Assembly: GCA_017654935.2 (NCBI GenBank)
Contig: CM065710.1
Location: 13,991,224 to 14,055,223, forward strand
DNA from: Phymorhynchus buccinoides
Lineage: Eukaryota; Mollusca; Gastropoda; Neogastropoda; Raphitomidae
Length of the DNA stretch: 64,000 bases
Direction: 5' to 3'
Below the pieces are notes generated by a model. It was given only the letters and a program-made list of their open reading frames with translations. It made no database searches and was not told the DNA's origin. The position numbers and the translations under genes were made by a program. Of this stretch, positions 9,040 to 18,339 are shown in pieces; positions within the stretch are counted from its first letter, which is position 1, and each line of letters begins with the position of its first letter.

Positions 9040-9396
9040 GGCGACATCAAACGAAAACATACAAATATCATCCACTGGCTTCCTGTCAAATTCCGCTGGC
9101 AGTTCAAGATGGCTACTCTCGCTTTTCGTCACTTTGACAAAACTCTTCCTCAGTACCTCTCTTCTTCTCTGCACCTACCAAAGCTCTCGTACTCTTCGTT
9201 CTTCTTCCCAGAAACTTCTTAAAGTTCCTAAGCGGTCCTTGCAATCTTCGGGTGACAGGGCGTTTAGTTTTGTTGCACCAAACGTTTGGAATTCTCTCCC
9301 TGACCATACCCGTAACCAGTCCACTCTTCCTTCCTTCAAGTCCCAACTAAAGACCCACTTCTTCAGGAAAGCTTTCTCTCTGCAAAGTCTATGATC
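9040..9396 (+). mobile_element. 3' end of a CR1/L2-type LINE (5'-truncated), copy A
   Basis: Translated in the forward direction it gives the stereotyped C-terminus of non-LTR reverse transcriptases: HWLPVKFRWQFKMATLAF, then LRSSSQKLLKVPKRSL, then GDRAFSFVAPNVWNSLPDH and a final FKSQLKTHFFRKAF before the stop. Only this tail is present; the catalytic reverse transcriptase domain and endonuclease are absent. Copy A has lost a CT pair near 9167 (TTCTTCTCTGCACC), breaking the frame, while copy C keeps it and reads through. It is a dead insertion in intron 4. Confidence 0.85.
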
Positions 9397-9467
9397 CTTT
9401 CCCCACTCTTGTTTTCCAGCTCATTGAAGACGTTGAGTATGAGGTTAACGCGTGCGCGTGTGTGTGT

Positions 9468-9557
9468 ATGGGGTGGGGAGTAGGGGGGCAGGGGTGGGGA
9501 TGGGTGGGGGGGATGTGGGGGGGAGTGGGGGGATGGTTGGGGTGGTGGTGTTGAAGG
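9468..9557 (+). repeat. G-rich tract with quadruplex potential
   Basis: Repeated runs of three to seven G separated by one or two bases (GGGGTGGGGA, GGGGGGCAGGGG and similar). On this strand, the sense strand of intron 4, it could form G-quadruplex DNA or RNA. The complementary C-rich tract is at about 25545-25635 and 48925-49020. Confidence 0.7.
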
Positions 9558-9962
9558 GAGGTGGGTGTTAGTGTGTTGTGTTATGATTATATGCAATGCA
9601 TTCTCTAATATGTATTCATTTTCATAGAGATGTATGGTGAGGATGCGTGGGCCAGTTTGTTAGAAATGTTTGTGCGAATGGTGAGTGAAAAGCGCATTGA
9701 GTTGCTTTGCAAGATTATGCGCTATATATTATTATATTTCTGTGATTTGGTATTGATTTTTGTTTGTAGTTTTATCACAAAGACAATCGTTCCTTTCACC
9801 CGTACCCGCTGCCGCAGTTATGGAAATGGTTGAATGAGTGTGGGAGGAGAATAGTGTGGCTGCAGTGCGAATCGGTGAACGGAAACACCTTGGATTGAAA
9901 TTAATTCAAAGATTTTTTGAAATTTAAGTGTGTTAGGTTAGGTTAGGTTAGGTACATTACAG
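9558..9962. other. Intron 4 stretch; (TTAGG)4 at 9933-9952
   Basis: No exon or repeat recognised except four tandem TTAGG units just before the repeat core at 9963. The short open frame here (9630-9833) has no family resemblance. Confidence 0.5.
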
Positions 9963-10012
9963 TCTCTGTGAAATTCGGGTTGCTCCCACCTGGAGAGCGC
10001 GTCACAGCCAGA
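9963..10012. repeat. Repeat core GAAATTCGGGTTGCTCCCAC
   Basis: This roughly 50-bp core (CTGTGAAATTCGGGTTGCTCCCACCTGGAG, read in two halves) recurs at 12549-12590, 13430-13480, 37015-37055 and 37640-37680. At 37015 and 37640 it sits just before a pogo-like terminus, so it is a recurrent component of a composite repeat. Confidence 0.6.
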
Positions 10013-10018
10013 ACCCCA

Positions 10019-10308
10019 CTTTTTTATTTTTTTATTTTTTTTTGACCTGCGATTTTTGTGTGACTGATGAGGAAGGAAGGGAGGGGGGGGCGTAAATTTT
10101 GACCAAATGACAACTTTTTCGTTGCCACTGGGTTTAACGTGTGCTAAGTGCATGAGCACACGGGACCTCGGTTTATCGTCTCATCCGAAAGAGGCCTAAT
10201 CAGACCGCAAGGCCTAGTGCAAAGTGAGAGGAAAAATCCCCTGTACCCAGGTTCGAACTCGGGTTTACTTGACACAAAGCGAACACGCTACCACTGTGCC
10301 ACTCTACA
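10019..10308 (-). mobile_element. tRNA-derived SINE, copy A
   Basis: On the reverse strand the element begins TGTAGAGTGGCACAGTGGTA, with an A-box-like TGGCACAGTGG (10291-10301) and a B-box-like GAGTTCGAACC (10250-10260) at tRNA spacing. These are the two internal RNA polymerase III promoter boxes. A central domain follows (CTTTCGGATGAGACGATAAA then CCGAGGTCC), resembling the conserved central domains of marine-invertebrate SINEs such as Nin-DC (from memory, not checked). The tail is A-rich. It is not a functional tRNA: no acceptor stem pairing is evident. Confidence 0.7.
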
Positions 10309-10596
10309 CTATGTATGTGTGTGTGCGTGCGTGTGCCTCCTTGTGTCTTATTTTGCTTTTATTCTGATTTACTAACTTATAGTTTTATGTTTATGTGGAA
10401 AAAAAAAATTGTCTGTGAAAAATGTCTTATGCTGTTTTATGAATAGAAGTTTATGAATGACTTCTGTCTTATTATTCTTATGTTTGCGTTTTATGTTCAT
10501 ATGTTATGGTTATATGCATGTGAGATTAAAAAAAATTACGTTCTTGTAAAGACGATCAAAGTTGATTGATTGATTGATTGAAAGGTGCTATAAAAA
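10309..10596. other. Intron 4 stretch
   Basis: AT-rich sequence with a short TGAT repeat (about 10563-10580). Nothing else recognised. Confidence 0.4.
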
Positions 10597-11100
10597 CACT
10601 ATATCCCTTATAAGAACCTCCCTCCAAAATGTGGTCTTATAAGGGAGGGGTCTTATGTGGTCTTATTAAGATTATCTCCCTTATAAGACCTCTCCCTCAT
10701 AAGACCCCTCCCTTATTGGCTACTGCAAAGAACACCTTTTGCAAGACTGAATGCCCTTGATGGGTGGGGGAAGATGGTTCAGTACTGACCAAACAAGGGG
10801 ATAACTCTCACCAATAACCCTATTTGAGGCCACTAAATGGCTGCCTTTCGCAAGAGTGAATGCCCTTGTCAGTACTGACCAGCAAGGGAATCACTCTCAC
10901 TGTCAAGGGCGTTAATAACCCTAGTTGCAGAGGCCTATAAGACCACATTTGGGATGATTTTTGAAGGTCTTATAAGGGAGGGGTCTTTATAAGGGAGGTA
11001 ATTTTTAATACTTACAAAGAAGGGCAATGTCTCAGAGAAGTAGGTCTAATGTGGTTTTACCGGTCTTATAATGGGAAGTCTTATAAGGGAGGTTTCACTG
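10597..11100. repeat. pogo/Tigger-like MITE before exon 5, copy A
   Basis: Right end GGGAGGTTTCACTG followed by TA is the reverse complement of a CAGTGAAACCTCCC terminus, the form typical of pogo/Tigger-type Tc1-mariner relatives; the left end CACTATATCCCTTATAAG is a degraded version. The interior contains many TCTTATAAGGGAGGGGTC motifs and an imperfect direct duplication (about 10741-10830 and 10850-10925, sharing GAATGCCCTTG and CAGTACTGACC). Its right end is 41 bp upstream of exon 5. Confidence 0.6.
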
Positions 11101-11141
11101 TACTACTGCTATTATTATCGTTTGTGTTTTATATGTTTCAG

Positions 11142-11519
11142 AGTGTCATCAACTACGTCAAGATCGACATCGAGTACTCCGAGTGGGAGGTGCTCAAGAC
11201 GATCTACCAGGAAGAATCCCTGCGCAACGTCCAACAGTTCGGCTTCGAGATGCACAGCCGAGAACTGTTCAAGGTCTCCAAAATCGACATGCCGACCGTC
11301 AAGAAGGATTTCGTCCACATGTACAACCTCCTGCGCCCTCTGGAGACAAGGTTCAACTTCAGGAAGTTCAATTATCGTCGCAACCCGTTCGGTGATTACA
11401 CGTCGAACGTTACGAGGAAGTCTGTGTCGTGCTGTTACGAGTTGCATTATCTGAACATGAATTTTGTGAACGATTCGGACGTGATTTTTCATCGTAAGGA
11501 TTCTAAGCTGTTCCACTGA
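11142..11519 (+). CDS. METTL24-like gene, terminal coding exon 5, copy A
   Basis: 378 bp from ATGTTTCAG to a TGA stop, giving 125 residues. It begins SVINYVKIDIEYSEWEVL, the catalytic-strand signature of the family (xxLKxDIExxEWxxL), where the acidic residues help shape the active site. A QFGFEMHSREL segment follows, then a conserved tail with NPFGDYTSN and SCCYELHYLNMNFV, which matches the C-terminal 'NPxGxY...CCYELxYIN' block of METTL24-like proteins. GC-rich codon use contrasts with the AT-rich flanks and supports a real exon. Copies C and A agree; copy B has two extra bases near the 5' edge that break the frame. Confidence 0.88.
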   Translation, partial: SVINYVKIDIEYSEWEVLKTIYQEESLRNVQQFGFEMHSRELFKVSKIDMPTVKKDFVHMYNLLRPLETRFNFRKFNYRRNPFGDYTSNVTRKSVSCCYELHYLNMNFVNDSDVIFHRKDSKLFH

Positions 11520-11650
11520 CGTAGGGTGATTTTGAATTTGTATCGTTTTGGTTTTTTTTTGGGTATGAAAAAGTTTCAGTTTTATCGGTAACAAGTCAGT
11601 TGTTGTTCTTTTGATTCTTTTATAAGTTCAAATCTGGTCACTGCTAGAGT

Positions 11651-11747
<97 letters not shown>

Positions 11748-11802
11748 AGTGTGTTTGTAGGTGTGTTGAGAGAGTGTGTGTGTGTCTCTGTGTGTGTATG
11801 AG

Positions 11803-11877
<75 letters not shown>

Positions 11878-11927
11878 GTGTGTGTGTGTGTAGGTGTGAG
11901 AGAGTGTGTGTATGTCTGTGTGTGTGT

Positions 11928-11962
<35 letters not shown>

Positions 11963-12688
11963 TATGTGTGTGAGAGAGAGAGAGAGGGGAAAAGAGAGAG
12001 AGAGAGAGTGTGTATGAGAGAGAGAGAAAGAGATTGAGAGTGTATGTGTGTATGAGAGATAGAAAGAGAGAGAGGATGTGTGTGTGAGATGGAGAGAGAG
12101 AGAGTGTGTGTGTGTGCATTTGTGAGCAAAAAAACCCAACAACAACTGGCTGAACGCTATCAATACTTTGACTGTGTGTTTTTTCTCCCCCATTTATAGA
12201 ACTTAACAATTCCAAAGTGTTCTATGGATGTGGATGCTAATGTCCACAGATGGAATGAACGTGGCTGTCTTAATGGCCAGATTAAAAGATAGGAGTTTAC
12301 CCGTCCAAAAATTACACACGCTTACGGAAAACCTCGTAGCTTTTAGATTATAAAAAATGAAAACTTAACGGTTGAAATTCCGTGGTGAGGGAGGTTACTG
12401 TGTTTTTAATCGAAGCCAATTTTTACATTATTGCAAATGCGTTTTTAAAAAAAGAGAAAGATTTGGGATCGGCAGCCACGTTTTAGCCATTTTTTAAAAT
12501 TTTGTATTTTAGTATTTTGGTATTTTCTAGTCGTATAGACCCGTCAATGTGAAATTTGGGTTGCTCCCACCGGGAGAGCGCGTTGCAGTGAGTGCAGCGT
12601 CACCCGTTATTGCATGCTGTGTGAGGTCACGTCATCAGCACAATACGGTGCAGGGGTCTCAGTTTAGGGAAATAAGTATCGCCTTATG
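11520..12688. other. 3' flank/3' UTR region with GT-GA microsatellite
   Basis: After the stop there is about 130 bp of unique sequence, then a long GT and GA compound microsatellite (11654-12118). The remainder is AT-rich, with the repeat core at 12549-12590. No AATAAA close to the stop was found; AATAAA hexamers occur near 13306, 13686 and 14699, so the 3' end of the transcript cannot be placed. Confidence 0.5.
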
Positions 12689-12710
12689 CAGTGGAAACCT
12701 CCCTTATAAG

Positions 12711-13037
12711 ACCTCCCATTATAAGACTCCCTCCCACATAAGACCTACTTCTCTGAGACATTGCCCTTCTTTGTAAGTATTAAAATTACCTCCCTTATAT
12801 AAGACCCCTCCCTTATAAGACCTCCCATTATAAGACTCCTTCACACATAAGACCTACTTCTATGAGACATTGCCCTTCTTTGTAAGTATTAAGATTACCT
12901 CCCTTATAAGACCCCTCCCTTATAAGACCTCCCATTATAAGACTCCCTCCCACATAAGACCTACTTCTCTGAGACATTGCCCTTCTTTGTAAGTATTAAA
13001 ATTACCTCCCTTATGTAAGACCCCTCCCTTATAAGAC
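12711..13037. repeat. Three tandem units of about 108 bp
   Basis: The marker ACCTCCCATTATAAGACTCC recurs at 12711, 12820 and 12927, so periods are 109 and 107 bp. Each unit carries CCCACATAAGACCTACTTCT and GAGACATTGCCCTTCTTTGT. A single related unit is present near 37770-37875. Confidence 0.9.
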
Positions 13038-13048
13038 CCCATTTTGGA

Positions 13049-13208
13049 TGATTTTTTGACAATCGCTTCTGATCGCTTCTCGGCCTTTTGGCTAAGACAG
13101 TGATTCAGGAACATAAATTTTTGTTTATACCTTGGTTTGTTTGTTCAGCCCGTCGTACATGGCGAAAGCCGATACATGACGTTAAACTGAACAAACTGAT
13201 TTTTGAAG
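13049..13208 (+). mobile_element. Insertion carrying the 5' end of U2 snRNA, copy A
   Basis: Positions 13072-13097 read ATCGCTTCTCGGCCTTTTGG then CTAAGA, the 5' end of U2 snRNA, after which the match stops. The segment is flanked by TGATTTTTTGA and TGATTTTTGA, apparent target duplications, because uninterrupted relatives (for example 10952-10972) read GGATGATTTTTGAAGGTC straight through. The 3' part has a 10-bp perfect inverted repeat GTTTGTTCAG / CTGAACAAAC around a possible stem. It is not a functional U2 gene (about 26 of 190 bases); a U2-derived SINE or retropseudogene is likely. Confidence 0.6.
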
Positions 13209-13231
13209 GTCCTATAAGGGAGGGTCCACTG

Positions 13232-14106
13232 TAGTCCGTAAAATATGATAGTATAAATTAAAAAAATCTGAGTTTGATGTAAAATTAGGGGGATGCGCCT
13301 TTATAATAAAGCACACCTTAAAGTGAGAAAACTACGGTATTGTGTATGGAAGTATAGCCTAATAGGCAGAATGATACTTTTCTGTTTTATGTATTTGGTA
13401 TTAAAGTACTTTATAGTCACAGAGGCGTCTCTGTGAAATTCGGGTTGCTCCCACCTGGAGCCAGAGGCGCGCCACCCAATTTTTTCTCTTTTTTGTTTGT
13501 GGCACAAGCCACAAACCTATAACTCACTTTGTCGGTCTGTACCAAAATTGTCGCACATATTGTAAAAGAGAAAAAAATACTTGGGCATAAAGTAACATTT
13601 CAGTTGTCATATATCTACAGTCCTTAGGTATGGAAAGAATTGTATACTGAACAGAGCACATGAATCTTCATTTTAAAGCGTACAAAATAATAAACATACG
13701 TAATACAGACACTGCAACAGACACGACGAGTATGCGGTGCTTCTTTCGATGAGTATAAGTAGGATAAATAGTTTTAAATGTTTTCCAAAAGATGTAAAAA
13801 GTTACGAAATGGTGCAGAGATAACATTCTGGTTTACAGATTAAAATTATTGAAGAGCCAGGGGAGGCGACTCAGTGTATGTAATGATTGGAGTGGTAAAA
13901 ATAGACCGCTGCCACAAACGATTGCGAATCCGCGCTTGCTTGCATGCGATTTTTTGTGTGACTGATGAGGAAGTAAAGGAGGTTGGGTAAATGTTGACCA
14001 AATGACAACTTTTTCGTTTTATAAATAAGTCTCTGATTTTGTTTTTATCAGGGTATGTATGGGGAATTTGGATAGTGTGAATAATTATTGAGAGTGATAA
14101 TATTTG
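13232..14106. other. 3' flank with repeat core and SINE-tail fragment
   Basis: Contains the repeat core (13430-13480), a small perfect hairpin GTTTGTGGC / GCCACAAAC at about 13494-13515, and at 13948-14015 a fragment of the SINE tail (TGTGTGACTGATGAGGAAG, GACCAAATGACAACTTTTTC). At 9963-10120 core and tail are adjacent; here they are separated by about 470 bp. Confidence 0.5.
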
Positions 14107-14470
14107 TGACTCGGCACCACGAAAGGGACATTAAGTGTCAAACTGACCATTCTGAGAAAAGTATACATTTGGAAACTTCAGACAATTCTCTTTCTAATGA
14201 TACAAGAACCATTCTTTTATCTTTTTCCGTTCTGTTCCAGAGTTATATGAGCATTTAAAGTTAGTAGGGTGAGCGTCGGCCATGTTGAGAAGAAAACAGT
14301 CTAAAGTCAGGCCTAGCTGAAGAAAATGCATTGACCTACTCGTTTTGTGTTAGAGAACACAAACATACCCATAATTCAAAATTGACAAAAAATGAGATTT
14401 TTTGACTTTGCAAGTCCTGTTGTGAGAATCTAGCCCAGCGACTTAATGTCCCTTTCGTGGTGCTGGGTCA
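14107..14470. repeat. MITE with TGACYCRGCACCACG termini, copy A
   Basis: 364-bp element. Left end TGACTCGGCACCACGAAAGG, right end CCTTTCGTGGTGCTGGGTCA: roughly 30-bp inverted termini with two mismatches, continuing through GACATTAAGT. A diverged member lacking one clear end lies at 39672-40070. No coding capacity; superfamily unknown. Confidence 0.8.
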
Positions 14471-15235
14471 CATTTAATTAATTGAGTTGAAGTATGCAAA
14501 TCATGAACAAGTCATTGTCATCTCCTTTTTTAATCATTATGGATTTTTATTTATGAGATAATAAGAGCGGGAAAAAGCTGCCTAAATGTTTTTAAAAAAA
14601 CATTGTTAATGTAAATTTGTTTTATTCTTTTATTTAATATTTGTATTTTACACGGTGGAAGACAAGTTTTCCATGTGCGTTGTACAATGCCAATGGACAA
14701 TAAAGAAACATGACTTTTGACTTATACATTTTGAGCTGACATGTCTAAATTAGTAAATACGCAAACCATGGCACAAGCATTTTTTTAACATTCTAACTTA
14801 TTTATTGTTTTTTTTATTAATATGAACATGCTATATTATATTGCTGTTTATTACGATAGAAAATATTATATATTGTTTACAAACCATGACCAAAGAAGTC
14901 TTGAGATTCTACATTATAGTTGTTTTCTTGTATTTATGTTCATAAAAATGCCAAAGTATTTTTGTACCAGAATGATGTAAAAATCTTTTTTTATTTGATT
15001 TGATTTTGTTAAGTTATCCATATACAAGTATTTTGTATTCCCAGTTTTTATTCTTGTTTTCTTGCAAATGTATGCGTGAATAATTATGTGAAATGCTCTG
15101 TTTTATTTGTTGACTTTTTTTTTAGTTTTGTTTATCGTGAAATTACGTTGTATCATGCGGACTTGATAGTTGCATAATTACAATCAGCTGTGACTGTTTT
15201 CTTTTACGTTATATTTAACCGACTCTGACATATAT
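14471..15235. other. AT-rich 3' flank
   Basis: No repeat with termini and no exon recognised. An AATAAA at 14699-14704 follows a GTGCGTTGTACAATGCCAAT segment and is a candidate polyadenylation signal, unverified. Confidence 0.4.
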
Positions 15236-15928
15236 AACTTTTCTGGAATGAACATATCGTCGGTGAAATTGAAAAACCTCGTATCTCAATTTTTGGTAGT
15301 TTTGAGAAAAAATTTAAAAAAAAACTTTTAAAAATTAACCGCGTTGACCACAATTGATTAACCCTTTCAACGCCAGTCATTTTTTCAGCTAAAACTTTCC
15401 ATTAAACTTACCTGGGTAGAGAAAAAGATTTCATCTGCAATATTTGGGATTCTTCTGTGACATGCATAAAATAGGGCCTATCCTTATCTCCCAAAATGAA
15501 GAACATAAGGTCACTGGATACCAGACCCTCATTTGATGCCTTTCAGTGACATGGGTGTTAAATCATTGTGGTGCCAAGAGGCGACAGTGGCGATGAAAGG
15601 GTTTAACTATGATGAATATGTTGTTCAAGACGTTGCGAGTTTAGTCCTGCATTTCGTTAAAATTATTTTAAGAATTTTTTTTTTTTAGACATGAAAAGAA
15701 CGAAGATACAAGATTTTTGTCCTTAACTAGATCTGAATTTGGGACTTGATTACGAGTTTTTCTTCTATTTTCACAACCCCATTTACCCCAGATAGAAAGT
15801 CGTTAGATATACAAGCTTTTGGTGGAAGGTGGCGGGAACAATTAGAGAGCTGACTGTGTATCTAACTAAAAAATCAAAAAATCGAGATTTTTGAACTTCA
15901 CCGACGATATATTCATTTCAGACAAGTT
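15236..15928. repeat. DNA element with AACTTKTCTG termini, copy A
   Basis: Left end AACTTTTCTGGAATGAACAT, right end TATTCATTTCAGACAAGTT, with the homology continuing through ATCGTCGGTGAA: about 32-bp inverted termini. Flanked by TA repeats on both sides. A piggyBac-like MITE (15358-15606) is inserted in its left half. No transposase frame remains. Confidence 0.75.
15358..15606. repeat. piggyBac-like MITE nested in the AACTT element, copy A
   Basis: 249 bp from TTAACCCTTTCAACGCCAGT to GGCGATGAAAGGGTTTAA, bounded by TTAA. It is the simplest member of the family and the reference for recognising the composite element at 4419-5047. Counterparts: 19199-19448 and 42882-43127. Confidence 0.8.
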
Positions 15929-15978
15929 ATATATATATATATATATAACTTGTCTGGAATGAATATATCGTCGGTGAA
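15897..15978. repeat. Near-perfect 82-bp palindrome around (TA)n
   Basis: The right terminus of the AACTT element and a second outward-facing terminus meet at about nine TA units. Arms TTCACCGACGATATATTCAT and ATGAATATATCGTCGGTGAA are exact reverse complements, and the inner ACAAGTT/AACTTGT also pair. Strong cruciform potential. Same at 18828-18909 and 42512-42593. Confidence 0.9.
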
Positions 15979-16094
15979 AATTCAAGTGTCCTGAGGGAAT
16001 TTTCATGCCTTCACAACAGTGTGCTGACGGCATACCGAGATATGTGCAACGAGAGGGGTTGTGTTGACAGTGTGAAAAATCGAGTAGGTATGAT

Positions 16095-16475
16095 CAGGCA
16101 TGGGAATTGTCAGTCTTTTGGCTGATTTCAGCTTTTTTGATGGTCCTCTTCAGTCTTTTTTTTTTGCAAGTTTCAGCTTTTTTGATGGTCCAAGAGGACA
16201 TTTATGAGATAAAAAAAAAAAAAAAGAAGCCCAATGAGTAAAACTTAAGTTATTGGTTATAAATGAATGCAAAATGAACTAAATATATCAGTCTTATCTC
16301 TAATACTGTTTTTAAGGCTTAGATAACAGAAGAAGCTTCATTTTCTGGGGGCTGTATCCCGACCATTCACACACAAAAAACGGTTTTACAGTTGTTTTTA
16401 GTTATTCCTTGTTCCTATGCCTGCTTCCAGACCCCAATTTTCAGTCTTTTTTGTCTTCTCTAAGTCCCATGCCTG
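16095..16475. repeat. MITE with CAGGCATGGGA termini, copy A
   Basis: Starts CAGGCATGGGAATT and ends AGTCCCATGCCTG, 11-bp perfect inverted termini. Its left part holds two tandem copies of a unit containing CAGCTTTTTTGATGGTCC. A relative at 35680-36491 carries about a dozen such units. No target duplication could be confirmed. Confidence 0.65.
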
Positions 16476-17382
16476 GTGATGGCCTAGTTGTGTGTGTGTG
16501 TGTGTGGTTCGTTCGTTCGTTCTTTAATTTTAACGTCTATCCACCTTACAGTGATCTTAGACTAAAAATAAAAAATGTATGTGTATGATTATGTGCAAAT
16601 GTCTGTTTAAGGGGGTTTGTGGGTGTGCGTGTAGGAAGGTACGGAAGGATTGTTAATCTATGCATGCATATAATTTACATGAATGAATGGGGTGAGGGTA
16701 TGTGTATCTGAGTACCTGTATGATTTAGACCCTATGTTAATGAAACGTCAGTGAAATGCTTAAACTTAGAATTATTTCTAAACATTTAAAGGTATGTGTG
16801 TGCGTGTTGTGTGTGTGTGCTTGTGCGCGAGCGAATGCGTTTGTGTCTTGTTTTGCTGCTGATGTATGTATGCAACTTAGACATTTGTTTTTTAGTACCG
16901 GTATGTTTGCGTAATCATTTTATTAATTGATACTTTAGTTTTGTTTGTGTTTGTGACATGATTGAAATAAGTGAATAGTTTTACGCAGCTGCTGTTCGTT
17001 TTGTTTTATTGGGTTTTTTTGGTGTGTGTTTTTTTCATTATTTTTTTCAAACGTGTTTCTTGGAAGAGAGAAAAAGGAATAGGGATTGTGTATATTTAAC
17101 GTTTTAAATTTCAAGGCGAAGCCTTTCCTTGAAATTGATGAAAGTTTACCAGAAATAGAACCCAAATACTGATTTCATTTCAGTAAAGGGATCGATTTTT
17201 TTGACATGTTTTTACTACTTTGTAGACAGATCCTTTTTTTTTTTTTTAGTAAATAGGTACATTTTTTTATGTCGATATCATCTCAAATGCACATGAATCG
17301 ACATATTAACAAAAAAAAACTTCTTTCTAAACTTATTTACCTGCTATGTGATTCTTTAGACATGTTTTTTTTACTATATTTT
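16476..17382. other. Distal 3' flank up to the palindrome apex
   Basis: GT microsatellite (16492-16506), GTTC repeat (about 16508-16522), AT-rich unique sequence. No gene recognised. Confidence 0.4.
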
Positions 17383-17414
17383 TGTTTAATAAAAAAGCTA
17401 AACATTTCATTAAC
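17383..17414. other. Apex of palindrome A/B
   Basis: Left arm ends in CATGTTTTTTTTACTATATT and right arm begins AATATAGTAAAAAAAACATG. The 32-bp spacer (TGTTTAATAAAAAAGCTAAA and on) continues as the sequence found at 41098-41130, where the same locus runs on into different DNA. So copy B extends slightly further than copy A before the fold. Confidence 0.9.
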
Positions 17415-18339
17415 AAAATATAGTAAAAAAAACATGTCTAAAGAATCACATAGCAGGTAAATAAGTTTAGAAAGAAGTTTTTTTTTGTTAATATGTCGAT
17501 TCATGTGCATTTGAGATGATATCGACATAAAAAAATGTACCTATTTACTAAAAAAAAAAAAAAGGATCTGTCTACAAAGTAGTAAAAACATGTCAAAAAA
17601 ATCGATCCCTTTACTGAAATGAAATCAGTATTTGGGTTCTATTTCTGGTAAACTTTCATCAATTTCAAGGAAAGGCTTCGCCTTGAAATTTAAAACGTTA
17701 AATATACACAATCCCTATTCCTTTTTCTCTCTTCCAAGAAACACGTTTGAAAAAAATAATGAAAAAAACACACACCAAAAAAACCCAATAAAACAAAACG
17801 AACAGCAGCTGCGTAAAACTATTCACTTATTTCAATCATGTCACAAACACAAACAAAACTAAAGTATCAATTAATAAAATGATTACGCAAACATACCGGT
17901 ACTAAAAAACAAATGTCTAAGTTGCATACATACATCAGCAGCAAAACAAGACACAAACGCATTCGCTCGCGCACAAGCACACACACACAACACGCACACA
18001 CATACCTTTAAAATGTTTAGAAATAATTCTCTAAGTTTAACGGGGCATTTTCACTGGACGTTTCATTAACATAGTGTCTAAATCATACAGGTACTCAGAT
18101 ACACATACCCTCACCCCCTTCCATTCATGTAAATTATATGCATGCATAGATTAACAATCCTTCCGTACTTTCCTACACGCACACCCACAAACCCCCTTAA
18201 ACGGACATTTGCACATAATCATACACACACATTTTTGTGTTTTGCCGTCTAACGATCACTGTAAGGTGGATAGACGTTTAATTAAAATTAAAGAACGAAC
18301 GAACAGAACACACACACACACACACAACTAGGCCATCAC

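Larger units (their letters stand above)
12689..13231. repeat. pogo/Tigger-like MITE with internal array, copy A
   Basis: Left terminus CAGTGGAAACCTCCCTTATA; right terminus TATAAGGGAGGGTCCACTG, followed by TA. These are inverted repeats with few mismatches over about 25 bp. The interior holds three 108-bp tandem units and an insertion carrying a U2 snRNA fragment. The same element is at 21606-22163 (damaged) and 45241-45782. Confidence 0.7.
1..17390 (+). other. Copy A of the METTL24-like locus
   Basis: This is the forward copy of the locus, holding exons 1 to 5 of the methyltransferase-like gene and about 5.9 kb of 3' flank. Its first base corresponds to about 59477 in copy D and about 58490 in copy C (reverse strand). 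Its end folds into copy B near 17399. Reading frames in its exons 2 to 5 are open; exon 1 has lost one base at the acceptor relative to copies C and D. Base quality looks like that of polished sequence. Confidence 0.85.

Noticed and set aside
9933..9952. (TTAGG)4 as an interstitial telomere
   Set aside because: Only four units beside a dispersed repeat; mollusc telomeres are expected to be TTAGGG.
10170..10308. Functional tRNA gene
   Set aside because: A and B boxes are present but no acceptor stem or cloverleaf is evident, and a SINE body follows.
11071..11454. Alternative-frame 127-residue Ser/Arg-rich product over exon 5
   Set aside because: Out-of-frame translation of the GC-rich exon; the METTL24-like frame explains the sequence.
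11115..11594. 159-residue frame antisense to exon 5 (also in C and B)
   Set aside because: Shadow of the exon; its composition mirrors the sense codons and it has no family resemblance.
13072..13107. Functional U2 snRNA gene
   Set aside because: Only the first 26 bases match; Sm site and 3' stem-loops are missing.
16935..17165. 76-residue frame repeated identically in A, B and C
   Set aside because: Conserved only because the copies are the same DNA; AT-rich, no splice or family evidence.
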